From Aquamicrobium sp. (GTDB taxonomy: Bacteria > Pseudomonadota > Alphaproteobacteria > Rhizobiales > Rhizobiaceae), in the NCBI RefSeq assembly GCF_023954335.1, contig NZ_JAMLIE010000001.1, positions 744,001-808,000 of the forward strand: a DNA stretch of 64,000 nt, in the 5' to 3' direction. Both the position numbers and the translations under genes were made by a program. How positions within the stretch are numbered: position 1 is the stretch's first letter; each line of letters begins with the position of its first letter. Below the pieces are notes generated by a model, which made no database searches, was not told the origin of the DNA, and saw only the letters and a list, made by a program, of their open reading frames with translations. This document shows, one piece after another, positions 16,864 through 25,906 of the stretch.

Positions 16864-18279
16864 TCACGACCTGCCGTAGACGTCGTCGAAGCGGATGATG
16901 TCGTCCTCGCCGAGATAGTCGCCGCTCTGCACCTCGATCAGGATCAGCGGCAGCACGCCGGGATTCTCGAGCCGGTGCCGGTGGCCGCTCGGGATGTAGG
17001 TCGACTGGTTGGTCGACAGCAGCGTCACCTTGTCCTCGTTGGTGACCTTGGCGGTCCCGTACACCACCACCCAGTGCTCCGACCGGTGATGATGCGCCTG
17101 GAGGCTGAGGCAGCCGCCGGGCTTGACCTCGATGCGCTTGATCTTGAAGCGGTCGCCTTCCTCCAGCACCGTATAGGTGCCCCACGGGCGATGCACCGTG
17201 CGGTGGAAGCGGGCGGCCTCGTGCTTCGCCGCCTTCAGGCGGTTGTAGACCTGCTTGACGTTCTGCGCCTTGTCCTTGTGGGCGATCAGCAGCGCGTCGG
17301 GCGTGTCGACGACGAGAAGGTCGGAGACGCCGACGAGGCCGACGAGCCGGCTGTCGGCGCGCACGAAGCTGTTCTTCGTCTCCTCGAGGATGACGTCGCC
17401 CATCGTGCGGTTGCCGGTTTCGTCGGGCGCGACGAGATCGACGACCGCCGACCACGAGCCGATGTCCGACCAGCCGCAATCGACGCTGACGCAGGCGATG
17501 TTGTCGGCCTTCTCCATCACCGCGTAGTCGATGGAGATCGCGGGCGTCTGCTGCATCGGCTCCAGCGCGACCTCGACGGTCTCATGCTGGCGGAACGTGC
17601 CCGCCTCGGCCGCGTCGAGCGCCTGCCGGGCGCCGGCGAGCACCTCGGGGCAATGGATCTCCATGGCGCGCAGCATCGCGTCGGCGCGGAAGCAGAACAT
17701 GCCCGAGTTCCAGCGGTGGCGGCCGCCCGCGAGATAGGCGGCGGCGGTCTCGGCGTCGGGCTTCTCGACGAAGCGCAGCGCCTTCTCGCCCTCGACCTCG
17801 ATATAGCCGAACCCGGTTTCCGGCCGGTCGGGCTCGATGCCGAAGGTGACGATGCGCCCCTGCTGCGCGAGCTCGACGGCGCGGCGCACGGCCCCGGCGA
17901 AGGCGGCCTCGTCGCGGATCAGGTGATCGGCGGGCGAGACGAGCAGCACCGTCTCGCCGCCATGGGCCCCGGCCACATGCAGCGCCGCCAGCGCCACGGC
18001 CGCCGCCGTGTCGCGCCCGACGGGCTCCAGAAGGAACGTGTTGCCGACGGCCGGCGCGGCCGCGGCCTGATAGGCGTCGGCCGTCAGGAACAGGAAGTCG
18101 CGGTTGGTCACGGTGACGATGCGCTCGACGCCTTCCAGCCGCGCCGCGCGGGAATAGGCCTGCCCGATCAGGGTGCCGCCTTCCGGCATCTCGACGAAAG
18201 GCTTGGGGCAGGTGTCGCGGGACAGCGGCCAAAGCCGCGATCCGGCGCCGCCGCTGATGATGACAGGCATGAAGGCCAT
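16864..18279 (-). CDS. manC: Mannose-1-phosphate guanylyltransferase / mannose-6-phosphate isomerase
   Basis: A type II bifunctional enzyme of 471 residues. The nucleotidyltransferase half opens MAFMPVIISGGAGSRLWPLSR, with FVEKP in mid-domain. The C-terminal cupin half holds LSLQAHHHRSEHWVVVYG, the isomerase metal site, and ends QSGDYLGEDDIIRFDDVYGR. The start at 18279 is preceded by GAGGAG eight bases upstream; a longer frame to 18357 lacks that support. It supplies GDP-mannose for Gmd. It is the first gene of the leftward operon with the GT4 and mutase genes. A decayed relative of its C-terminus is found at about 21655-21861. Confidence 0.95.
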   Translation of the reverse strand: MAFMPVIISGGAGSRLWPLSRDTCPKPFVEMPEGGTLIGQAYSRAARLEGVERIVTVTNRDFLFLTADAYQAAAAPAVGNTFLLEPVGRDTAAAVALAALHVAGAHGGETVLLVSPADHLIRDEAAFAGAVRRAVELAQQGRIVTFGIEPDRPETGFGYIEVEGEKALRFVEKPDAETAAAYLAGGRHRWNSGMFCFRADAMLRAMEIHCPEVLAGARQALDAAEAGTFRQHETVEVALEPMQQTPAISIDYAVMEKADNIACVSVDCGWSDIGSWSAVVDLVAPDETGNRTMGDVILEETKNSFVRADSRLVGLVGVSDLLVVDTPDALLIAHKDKAQNVKQVYNRLKAAKHEAARFHRTVHRPWGTYTVLEEGDRFKIKRIEVKPGGCLSLQAHHHRSEHWVVVYGTAKVTNEDKVTLLSTNQSTYIPSGHRHRLENPGVLPLILIEVQSGDYLGEDDIIRFDDVYGRS

Positions 18280-18716
18280 GGCCGCACTCCTCGATTCGCT
18301 TACGCGTCTCTTACCGCATTCAACCGGAACGGACAGTTCCACGCTTCGACGCAGCAAATGCGCCCACCGCCATCGGCGTGGAGTAGTACACCTCGAACCC
18401 GGAATACAGAAGAATTTTCATCTTTTCCGATTTCGGATTCCCGGCGCCTGATCTGTCGAATGTCTACTCTTCCGATGACGTTGTTGTAATACGTGTCACA
18501 AAAAAGATGATTCGCGCCGAGCCGGCGCGTGGAGGGCGGGATGCTTCGCTCCTGAGGGTCGAATCCCGCCGGCCATTCTCCATTCTGCCTGAGGGGACTC
18601 GAGGAACGCCCGGACCGTTCCTGCGCACCTGCTCTGTATGGCGGCGCGCGCGAGGGCGTGGCGTTTGCCCTATGCGGCCTATGCGTCATTTTTCGGGCCG
18701 CGCCGCGCTGGCGCCG
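18280..18716. other. 437-bp gene-free stretch upstream of manC
   Basis: The stretch lies between the stop of the GT4 gene at 18717 and the start of manC, both leftward. It is less GC-rich than its flanks around 18360-18510 and probably carries the manC operon promoter, but I could not fix hexamers. A short inverted repeat GGAAC-GGACA-GTTCC lies at 18326-18340. The open frame at 18300-18689 has no recognisable product and is not called. Confidence 0.4.
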
Positions 18717-19910
18717 CTATCGCGCCCGGTCCGCCAGGGCCGCCCTCGCCGCCTCGACATGCCGCTTCATGCTGTCGATGAAGCGTTCTTCGGTGAACAG
18801 GGCGGCGCGCGCCTCGCAGGCGGCGCGCATCGCCGCGGCGCGGCCCGGCGTCAGGGCGCGCACGGCCTCGGCCAGGTCGCCCGCGCCGAAGGTCCTGTCG
18901 AGCAGGATGCCGGTCTCGCCGTCGATGATCGTCTCCGTCAGCCCGCCCTCGGCGACGCCGATGACCGGCTTGCCCGCCGCCATCGATTCCACCGGCGACA
19001 TGCCGAAATCCTCCTCGCGCGGCACGTAGATGGTGGCGACCGCGCGGCCGATCAGCTCCCGCAGCCGCACCTCGTCGCTCCAGCCGAGGAATTCGATGTT
19101 GGGCGCGCCGGCCGCCATCCGCTCCAGCCTTTCCCGCTCCTCGCCGCCCGACGCGACCAGCAGGCGCTTGTCGGGAAGACGCAGGAACGCCTCGACGATG
19201 ACGTCGACCCGCTTCAGCCCCGAAAGCCGGGCGCTGGAGAGGTAGTAGTCGTCCTGGCCCTTCCAGGCGAAGCTTGCCGTTGGGCAGGGCGGATAGACCA
19301 CCTCGCTGTCGCGCCCGAGATAGTCCCTGATGCGCCGGCGCGTGTTCTGCGAGTTGGTGAGGATCACGTCCATGCGCCCGACGGCGGCGAGATAGGCGCG
19401 CTCGAACCGGGCGAGGACCGGGCCGGCGGCCAGCCGCGCCGCGCCGCCGAGCTGCCCGAGGAAATGCTCGCGCTGATCGAAGAGGAAGCGCGGCGGCGTG
19501 TGGCAGTAGAAGATGTTGCGGCCCGCGCGCGAGCGCTCCGGCGCGGCGAGCGGCGCAGCGACGCCGCTGAAGATGCGCGTTGAATAGGCGCCGGCGCGCC
19601 TGCGCTGGCGGGCGAACAGGACGCCGAGCGCGACGGCGCGCACGCCGCCGCGGCGCAGGGCGCTGGGCAGGCCGAGATCGACCGTTCCCTCGGGAAACAT
19701 CGCCGGCTCGTAGGTGGCGGGCGTGGCGTAGCCGTGGATGAGATCGGCGCCCAGCGCCTGCGCCATCGTCAGCACGAGGCGCTCCCCGCCGCCGCGGATG
19801 GAGAAGTGATCGTGGAACACCGCGATCCCCGCGCCATGGGGGCCGGAGCCGGAGGCCGGTTGCTTCGCCTTGGCCGCAGCGTGGGGATATCCGGCAGCGC
19901 CGTCGCTCAT
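18717..19910 (-). CDS. GT4-family glycosyltransferase
   Basis: A 397-residue protein (start chosen at MSDGAAGYPH, 19910, with GGAG eight bases upstream; the open frame continues upstream without support). FHDHFSIRGGGERLVLTMAQ marks the acceptor domain, IFYCHTPPRFLFD and ILTNSQNTRRRI follow, and the donor site has EEDFGMSPVESMAAGKPVIG (E-x7-E). This pattern is typical of retaining mannosyl- or galactosyltransferases working on lipid-linked sugars. It is a single gene, divergent from the DUF2793 gene, and separated from manC by 437 bp. It probably works on the same polysaccharide, but its donor and acceptor are unknown. Confidence 0.88.
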   Translation of the reverse strand: MSDGAAGYPHAAAKAKQPASGSGPHGAGIAVFHDHFSIRGGGERLVLTMAQALGADLIHGYATPATYEPAMFPEGTVDLGLPSALRRGGVRAVALGVLFARQRRRAGAYSTRIFSGVAAPLAAPERSRAGRNIFYCHTPPRFLFDQREHFLGQLGGAARLAAGPVLARFERAYLAAVGRMDVILTNSQNTRRRIRDYLGRDSEVVYPPCPTASFAWKGQDDYYLSSARLSGLKRVDVIVEAFLRLPDKRLLVASGGEERERLERMAAGAPNIEFLGWSDEVRLRELIGRAVATIYVPREEDFGMSPVESMAAGKPVIGVAEGGLTETIIDGETGILLDRTFGAGDLAEAVRALTPGRAAAMRAACEARAALFTEERFIDSMKRHVEAARAALADRAR

Positions 19911-20122
19911 CCTCGAAGCTCCATCTGCATGGTTTCCTGCGCGATCGACGACCCCGGGTCTCACCCGAAAGTCGATGGGAGTCAATATGTTCGCCCGCGG
20001 CATCCGCCGCCGGCCGGTGGCCCGCGCCTGGAGCGAAGCGGCATTTCCGGCCTCCGCTTTATCCACGCGCCGGAGCGGGCGGCTAGACTTGGCCGTCGAT
20101 GTCACCCTCCACGGAAGTAGCC

Positions 20123-21121
20123 ATGAACGAGACACCCAGGCTGGCCCTTGCCGACATCATGCCGCAGCAGGCGCAAAAGCACGTCACCCATAACGAAGCG
20201 CTCGACCGGCTCGACATGCTGGTCCAGGCCTCGGTGAAGAGCCATCTCTTGGCGCTGCCCCCGGCCGGGCCGGACGAGGGTGACTGCCACATCGTCGCCG
20301 AAGGCGCGGGCGGGGCGTGGGCCGGCCATGACCGCGCCATCGCCCGCTTCGCCGGCGGCGGCTGGACCTTCGCCGCGCCGGACGACGGCTGGATCGCCTA
20401 TTCGCAAGCAGCGGGCGTGCCGCTCGTCTTCGCCGGCGGCGCTTGGGAGCCGCTGGCGGCGGGCCTGCCCGGAAGCGTCGCCACGCTCGGCGTCAACGCC
20501 TCCGCCGACGCCGTAAACCGGCTGGCGGTCGCCTCGGACGCGGTGCTGTTCACGCATGAGGGCACCGACCAGCGGCTGAAGCTCAACAAGGCCGCGCCCG
20601 CGCACACCGCCTCGCTGGTCTTCCAGACCGGGTTTTCCGGCCGGGCCGAGTTCGGGCTCGCCGGCGATGACGACTGGCACCTGAAGGTCAGCCCCGACGG
20701 CGCGGCCTGGCACGAGGCGCTGGTGGCCTCCCGCGCCACCGGCGCCCTGACCGCGCCGAGGACCTTCACCGCCGCGAGCTTCGCCGCCGCCGGCGCGCCC
20801 TCGGCCGCGTGGACGCTCGACGCCGTGCCGGGTCGGGTGACGCTCGCCTCCGGCGCGACCCTCGCCTTCCCGATCGGCTCGGGCCTGATCGTCGTCAACG
20901 ACCACAACGCCTCCGGCGCGACCGCCCTGTTCCTCGCCGGCGGCAACAGCGTCGTCCTTGTGGCGCAGAGCACAGGCTCCACCTTCGTGGCCGGCACCCC
21001 CGGCGCCGGACAAGTCGGCGTCTTCCACAACCCGCCGACGACAAGCTACGCGATGAAGAACAATCTGCCGGGAGCGGGGGTATTTGGGATCGTGCTGTTC
21101 AAGACGCGCAATTTTACATAA
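20123..21121 (+). CDS. DUF2793 domain protein, phage-tail-associated type
   Basis: A 332-residue protein starting MNETPRLALADIMPQQAQKHV, followed by THNEALDRLDMLVQASV. This N-terminal signature (about residues 1-110) defines DUF2793, found in alphaproteobacterial prophages and gene-transfer-agent-like tail regions, and often as an orphan. The middle is Ala/Gly/Thr-rich; the C-terminal 80 residues (ATLAFPIGSGLIVVNDHNASG to the end) look beta-rich, like a receptor-binding or pilot domain. No other phage genes are nearby. The start at 20123 is chosen by GGAAG upstream and by the conserved N-terminus. Its role beside polysaccharide genes is unknown. Confidence 0.85.
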   Translation: MNETPRLALADIMPQQAQKHVTHNEALDRLDMLVQASVKSHLLALPPAGPDEGDCHIVAEGAGGAWAGHDRAIARFAGGGWTFAAPDDGWIAYSQAAGVPLVFAGGAWEPLAAGLPGSVATLGVNASADAVNRLAVASDAVLFTHEGTDQRLKLNKAAPAHTASLVFQTGFSGRAEFGLAGDDDWHLKVSPDGAAWHEALVASRATGALTAPRTFTAASFAAAGAPSAAWTLDAVPGRVTLASGATLAFPIGSGLIVVNDHNASGATALFLAGGNSVVLVAQSTGSTFVAGTPGAGQVGVFHNPPTTSYAMKNNLPGAGVFGIVLFKTRNFT

Positions 21122-21654
21122 AGGGAAGGCTAGGCGGGATGGATGACGACTTCTCCAACTGCAACCACAGTGTCGCGCTCGTGTCTGTAGCTAAGACAAC
21201 GTTGCTACGCGTACGCGTCCGAGGCAAGATGTTGCATCTCTCCCTTGTGCGGGAATAATACGCCGTCAAAGCCGCATCCAAAGATTTCTCCGAGCAGCCG
21301 AAAGCTGTCGAGATGCTCAACGGCACCGAGGGATAGCTGCCATAACCCGCTTATGGCATGGGTCTTACGCTTGAGTCCGGAAAGATTGTCCACTATCGTC
21401 CTTAGGAATTGCGCCGGAACGCGAAATGAAGTTGATACCGACAGCCATCAGTGGAGGCTCGGATTCGAGGGTCCGGCAGCTTGCATTCGGATCCGATTCC
21501 GAACCATCCGTAGAGCTTCCCGGCGGCGGGATTCTGGTTGGAAAGCCCAGCGTTCGTGCGACAGGATTGTCGCAGATCGGTATGTCCTGTAATCGACATG
21601 CCTAGTTCCCTGCCCGATATGAGGTCACAGAGTTCTATTGGGCTGCCGTCATCC
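21122..21654. other. Low-GC non-coding or degenerate stretch
   Basis: About 530 bp of clearly lower GC than the left flank. It contains only short frames without recognisable domains. Two leftward frames caught my eye: 21205-21393 (ending GEMQHLASDAYA) and 21402-21599 (beginning MSITGHTDLR, faintly like an integrase or IS66 TnpB fragment). Neither is good enough to call. The stretch joins directly to the manC remnant, so it is probably scar sequence at an island boundary. Confidence 0.4.
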
Positions 21655-21861
21655 TTGGAGAACGTGTATGGTTATCGAGGAGAGCAGAGGAGAGCGACCT
21701 CCTCACTATCCTGCTTTCGATCAATCAGTCGGCTATATCCGCGAACACAGGTCGCCTAGAAAACCTGCATCCTCAAGCTTGTCCCTATCGAGGTTCAGAA
21801 CGGCGAGTATGTCGACGAAAACGGCATAGTACGTTTTCAGGACATTTACGGTCGGGCCTGA
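21655..21861 (+). pseudogene. Decayed C-terminus of a second GDP-mannose pyrophosphorylase/isomerase
   Basis: One frame reads KLVPIEVQNGEYVDENGIVR then FQDIYGRA and a stop at 21861, matching the C-terminus of type II manC (compare LILIEVQSGDYLGE and DDIIRFDDVYGRS in the intact copy at 16864). Upstream, pieces of the cupin half can be read only by changing frame: DQSVGYI, then RLEN, then the segment above. This implies several small deletions. Everything before about 21655 is lost. Its last codons lie 29 bp before gmd, the normal place for manC in manC-gmd-rmd O-antigen clusters. The DNA differs from the intact copy, so it is an independent homologue rather than a recent duplicate. Confidence 0.8.
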
Positions 21862-21889
21862 CGAGCGCCCGCCAAACAAAGGCACTCGA

Positions 21890-22876
21890 ATGAAGAAGAT
21901 CGCACTGATAACGGGCGTTACGGGTCAGGATGGCGCGTATCTATCACAGTTTCTGCTCGGCAAGGGCTATGAAGTCCATGGTTTGCTCCGGCGTAGCGCA
22001 TCGGCCGACGTTATTGATGCGAGGCTCAAATGGCTCGGCATCCAGGACAAGATTCATCTGCACGACGGCAATCTGACCGATCTCTCGGGCCTCATCCGGG
22101 TGATCAAGGAAGTCCAGCCCGCCGAAATCTATAATCTTGCTGCCCAGTCCTTCGTTAAATCGTCATGGCAGCAGCCTCTGCTCACCGGTCAGGTCACGGG
22201 CATCGGCGCGGCCAACATGCTGGAGGCGACCCGCATCGTGGCGCCCGAGGCCCGTTTCTATCAGGCCTCGTCTTCGGAGATGTACGGCCTGATCCAAGAG
22301 CCGGTGCAGTCGGAGACAACTCCCTTTTATCCGCGTTCGCCATACGCTGCTGCCAAACTCTACGCCCATTGGATGACGGTGAACTATCGCGAGAGCTTTG
22401 GTCTGCACGCCTCCAGCGGAATCCTGTTCAATCACGAGTCTCCGTTGCGGGGCATCGAGTTCGTCACACGCAAGATTACCGACGGCGTGGCACGCATTAA
22501 GCTCGGTCTTGCCGAGACGCTCTCGCTCGGCAATCTCGATGCGCAGCGCGATTGGGGACATGCGCGCGACTACGTCCAGGCTATGTGGCTGATGCTCCAG
22601 CAAGACGAGGCCGATGACTATGTGATCGCCACCGGCAGAACCACCCCGGTGCGCGACTTTTGCAGGATGGCGTTCGAGCATGTAGGCCTGAATCTCGAAG
22701 ACCATGTCAGAGTGGACGAACGGTTCTTGCGGCCCGCAGAAGTCGATATCCTCCTGGGTAATCCCGGAAAGGCCAAGGACAAGCTGGGCTGGTCACCGGA
22801 AACTTCTCTCGAATCGCTGGTCTCCGAGATGGTAGAGGCCGATCTGCGGCGCCTTTCCCACCACGAGCATCTCTGA
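21890..22876 (+). CDS. gmd: GDP-mannose 4,6-dehydratase
   Basis: A 328-residue extended SDR. GVTGQDGAYL at 9-18 binds NADP, SSSE at 127-130 and Tyr152/Lys156 (YAAAK) form the active site, and RRSASADVIDARL is the GDP-mannose-side loop. Gmd makes GDP-4-dehydro-6-deoxy-D-mannose. It is the first gene of a seven-gene operon (gmd, rmd, wzm, wzt, two fkbM-type genes, large glycosyltransferase). Codon usage and GC are lower than in the region to the left, in line with horizontal exchange of O-antigen genes. Confidence 0.95.
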   Translation: MKKIALITGVTGQDGAYLSQFLLGKGYEVHGLLRRSASADVIDARLKWLGIQDKIHLHDGNLTDLSGLIRVIKEVQPAEIYNLAAQSFVKSSWQQPLLTGQVTGIGAANMLEATRIVAPEARFYQASSSEMYGLIQEPVQSETTPFYPRSPYAAAKLYAHWMTVNYRESFGLHASSGILFNHESPLRGIEFVTRKITDGVARIKLGLAETLSLGNLDAQRDWGHARDYVQAMWLMLQQDEADDYVIATGRTTPVRDFCRMAFEHVGLNLEDHVRVDERFLRPAEVDILLGNPGKAKDKLGWSPETSLESLVSEMVEADLRRLSHHEHL

Positions 22877-22895
22877 TGGGCGGCAGGTAGCTCGC

Positions 22896-23858
22896 ATGCG
22901 TATCCTGCTCACCGGCGGAACCGGCTTCGTGGGCTCGCACGTTGTGCGAGCCCTGCACAGGCAATTCGGTGCCGGTCTCGATCTGATCATCACGACCAAA
23001 AATGTCACCGATCATGGAGAGGCAGGAGCGACAGATATTCTGGCGCTCGATGTCACTGACAGGGAGGCCATTTTCAACGCTATCGCACGCTGGCAACCCA
23101 CCCATGTACTCCATCTTGCCGGGATCGCCGCACCCGGCCTCGCAAGCGCCGATCCCGAGCTGACTTGGCGGGTGCACGTGGGTGGGGCGCTCAATGTTGC
23201 CGAGGCCATTCTGGCCAAGGCGACCGGGTGCTTTCTGGTGCATGTGGGTTCAGGGCTGATTTATGGTGAGAGTGCGCGGAACGGGACGCTGTTAAACGAA
23301 AACGCGCTACTCGCTCCGCTCGACGATTACGGCGTGACGAAAGCTGCAGCAGATCTTGCGATCGGCGCGTTGACGCGCAAGGGCCTGAGGTCGGTCCGGC
23401 TGCGGCCTTTCAACCATACCGGGCCGGGACAGACCGAGGATTTCGTTGTGCCGGCCTTCGCGATGCAGATCGCGGGGATTGAGAAGGGGCTCGTTGAACC
23501 TGTCCTCCGTGTTGGCAATCTGGATGCAGAGCGCGATTTTCTCGACGTGCGGGATGTAGCGGAGGCCTATGTATTGGCGATCTCCCGGGCCGACAGGATC
23601 GAACCAGGCACAATCTTCAATATTGCGTCGGGTACGCCATATCGCATAGGGTATATTCTCGACGCGTTGCTGGCGTTGAGCGTAGTCGACATACGTGTGG
23701 AACAGGATCCGGCCCGTATGCGTCCGAGCGATATCCCCAAAATCGTCGGCGATGCCAGCAAGGCACGGGAATGTCTCGGATGGACGCCCCGCCATAACTT
23801 CGACCAAACCTTGCGCGATGTTCTCGACGACGCCCGTCTGCGCGTGGCCCGGCGGTGA
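22896..23858 (+). CDS. rmd: GDP-4-dehydro-6-deoxy-D-mannose reductase (GDP-D-rhamnose synthase)
   Basis: A 320-residue extended SDR with GGTGFVGSHV at 7-16 and catalytic Tyr145/Lys149 (YGVTK). RPFNHTGPGQTEDFVVPAFA and VGNLDAERDFLDVRDV are typical of Rmd reductases that yield GDP-D-rhamnose, as in the A-band polysaccharide pathway of Pseudomonas. It lies 19 bp after gmd. GDP-L-fucose synthase is less likely because the segments above match Rmd rather than WcaG. The product would be the donor for the glycosyltransferase at 28046. Confidence 0.92.
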   Translation: MRILLTGGTGFVGSHVVRALHRQFGAGLDLIITTKNVTDHGEAGATDILALDVTDREAIFNAIARWQPTHVLHLAGIAAPGLASADPELTWRVHVGGALNVAEAILAKATGCFLVHVGSGLIYGESARNGTLLNENALLAPLDDYGVTKAAADLAIGALTRKGLRSVRLRPFNHTGPGQTEDFVVPAFAMQIAGIEKGLVEPVLRVGNLDAERDFLDVRDVAEAYVLAISRADRIEPGTIFNIASGTPYRIGYILDALLALSVVDIRVEQDPARMRPSDIPKIVGDASKARECLGWTPRHNFDQTLRDVLDDARLRVARR

Positions 23859-23882
23859 TCCAGATAAACGAGTAACATAGAC

Positions 23883-24668
23883 ATGCTGGCTGCGCTCTGG
23901 CGATATCGATATTTCGTTATGGCTTCCGTTTATGGAGAGATGAAGGGGCGCTTCGCGCGCTCGCGTCTCGGCCTATTGTGGTCCATCCTTCATCCCCTTG
24001 CTCAAGCCGCCATCTTCGCGATTATCCTGGCCGAAGTTCTCGGAACGCGCTTGGCTGGCGTTGAAGACAGAGCCGCATATCCCATCTACCTGCTGTCAGG
24101 CATGGCTGCCTGGACCCTTTTTAATGAGATACTGAGCCGTTGCCTTACAGTATTCATCGAATACGCCCCAACACTCAAAAAGATTGCCTTTCCGAGGATA
24201 TGCCTGCCGGTGATCGTCTGGGGTGGCGCATTGCTCAATCACGTCCTGCTGCTGCTGGCCATCGCAGTTGTGTTCCTCTTTTTCGGGCATTTTCCTGGGA
24301 CCGCATGGCTGTCGCTGCTGATTGGTATTGTCCTGATTTCACTTTTTGCTTTTGGCCTGGGCTTGACGCTTGGCATATTCAACGTGTTCGTACGGGACAT
24401 CGGGCAGGTAATGGCCGTGGTTCTCCAGCTCTGGTTCTGGCTGACACCTATCGTCTATCCCATCGAGATCGTTCCCGATCATCTGCGCTGGATAATCAAT
24501 CTGAATCCCATGGTCGCTCTGGTGGGCATTTATCAGGACGCTATGCTGCTTAACCGCTGGCCGGACTTTATGCCGCTTCTCATACCTGCGGCGCTGTCGA
24601 TTGGATTTGCGGCCGCAGCGTTCGCGGTGTTCAGACGCGCAAGTCCGGAACTCGTGGATGCGCTATGA
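23883..24668 (+). CDS. wzm: O-antigen ABC exporter permease Wzm
   Basis: A 261-residue ABC-2 type permease with about six membrane helices, an N-terminal amphipathic stretch (YGEMKGRFARSRLGLLWSIL) and a C-terminal LNPMVALVGIYQDAML, as in KpsM/Wzm proteins. It pairs with the ATPase encoded next (four-base overlap) to move the completed undecaprenyl-linked chain across the inner membrane. An ABC exporter implies cytoplasmic completion of the chain before export, so the large synthase at 28046 and the methyltransferases should act on the cytoplasmic face. Confidence 0.93.
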   Translation: MLAALWRYRYFVMASVYGEMKGRFARSRLGLLWSILHPLAQAAIFAIILAEVLGTRLAGVEDRAAYPIYLLSGMAAWTLFNEILSRCLTVFIEYAPTLKKIAFPRICLPVIVWGGALLNHVLLLLAIAVVFLFFGHFPGTAWLSLLIGIVLISLFAFGLGLTLGIFNVFVRDIGQVMAVVLQLWFWLTPIVYPIEIVPDHLRWIINLNPMVALVGIYQDAMLLNRWPDFMPLLIPAALSIGFAAAAFAVFRRASPELVDAL

Positions 24669-25906
24669 ATAGTCCTGTTCTTGATGTGCGTGGAGTTGGG
24701 AAACGCTACGCCACCTATGCGTCCAATTTTGCCCGGTTTGCGTCGTGGTTTGGTGCGCCAATACGCCCGATCAGCGAAACCTGGGTCTTGCGCGATGTCG
24801 GCTTCGTGCTGGGATCGGGCGAAGCGCTAGCGCTCATCGGCCAGAATGGCGCAGGCAAGAGCACACTCCTCAAGCTTATAACCGGGACAATCAGGCCATC
24901 GGCGGGCAGCATCGGGATTTGTGGCCGCATCAACGCGATTCTGGAATTGGGGCTGGGCTTTAATCCGGAAATGAGCGGCCGCCAGAATATCTATCAGGCA
25001 GGAGGGTTGATGGGCCTCTCCCAAGACGAACTTTCGCGCCTGATGCCTGCGATTGAGGAATTTGCCGAACTCAGCCACTATTTCGATGAGCCTTTGCGTG
25101 TTTATTCGTCGGGCATGCAGGCGCGACTCGCCTTCGCGCTGGCAACGGCCAAACGGCCGGAGTTGCTGATCGTAGACGAGGTGCTTTCGGTTGGTGACAG
25201 CTATTTCCAGCACAAGAGCTTCGACCGTATTCGGCAGTTCAAGCAGGAAGGGACTTCGATCCTTTTCGTAACCCACACCATGGGTGATGTCCGCGCCTTG
25301 TGTGATAGAGTCATTCTCTTGGACCAGGGAAAGGTACTCAAGGACGGCGCGCCGGACGAAGTGGTCGATTTTTACAACGCGCTGATCGCCCAGAAGGAGA
25401 ACTCCAAACTGACGGTCGAGCAGCGCCGGAACAAGGATGGTTGGAATTATACCCGCTCGGGCAGTTTCTCGGTATCAGCGGTAAAACTGGACCTTCTCGA
25501 CGCGAAGAGCGGCCAGCCTGTCACCGCTGCTCGAATCGGACAGAAACTGTTGCTGCACCTCATCGCAAAGGCTGACGAGGACATTCCCCGTCTGGTCCTC
25601 GGCTATATGCTGCGTGACCGAACCGGACATGTCGTCTGGGGTACCAATACGTGGCACACAAAGCAGATCGTGGAAGACGTCAAGGCTGGCGAGACCGTCA
25701 GCTATCAGTTGTTCTTCACTTGTGCTCTGGGGGAGGGTTCCTATGCCGTTACCCCGGCGCTGACCGGTTCTGATAACCATGCTGACAGCAATTACGAGTG
25801 GCAGGACAACGCCCTTGTATTCGACGTCGTGAATGTGGATCGCCCGTACTCTGCCGGAACGACGGCGCTCGATTTCCGGTTCTCTGTGGAAAGAATCGGC
25901 GCATGA
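24665..25906 (+). CDS. wzt: O-antigen ABC exporter ATPase Wzt with C-terminal recognition domain
   Basis: A 413-residue protein. Residues 1-245 form the ATPase, with Walker A GQNGAGKST at 59-67, signature YSSGMQARLAFAL at about 147-159 and Walker B LLIVDE at 167-172. Residues about 265-413 form a beta-rich Wzt C-terminal domain (ending TTALDFRFSVERIGA). In E. coli O8/O9a this domain binds the modified non-reducing end of the chain before export, so its presence predicts a terminal modification such as methylation. Two FkbM methyltransferase genes follow directly, the first overlapping by four bases. Confidence 0.94.
   Translation: MNSPVLDVRGVGKRYATYASNFARFASWFGAPIRPISETWVLRDVGFVLGSGEALALIGQNGAGKSTLLKLITGTIRPSAGSIGICGRINAILELGLGFNPEMSGRQNIYQAGGLMGLSQDELSRLMPAIEEFAELSHYFDEPLRVYSSGMQARLAFALATAKRPELLIVDEVLSVGDSYFQHKSFDRIRQFKQEGTSILFVTHTMGDVRALCDRVILLDQGKVLKDGAPDEVVDFYNALIAQKENSKLTVEQRRNKDGWNYTRSGSFSVSAVKLDLLDAKSGQPVTAARIGQKLLLHLIAKADEDIPRLVLGYMLRDRTGHVVWGTNTWHTKQIVEDVKAGETVSYQLFFTCALGEGSYAVTPALTGSDNHADSNYEWQDNALVFDVVNVDRPYSAGTTALDFRFSVERIGA

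Noticed and set aside
18300..18689. Leftward 129-codon frame upstream of manC
   Set aside because: It overlaps the manC start, has no domain and no ribosome site; the stretch looks like a promoter region.
21205..21393. Leftward 62-codon frame ending GEMQHLASDAYA
   Set aside because: It reads more like protein than its neighbours, but I recognise no family and see no ribosome site.
21402..21599. Leftward frame beginning MSITGHTDLR, reminiscent of integrase C-termini or IS66 TnpB
   Set aside because: Only about nine residues look familiar and nothing downstream supports either family; likely chance in degenerate sequence.
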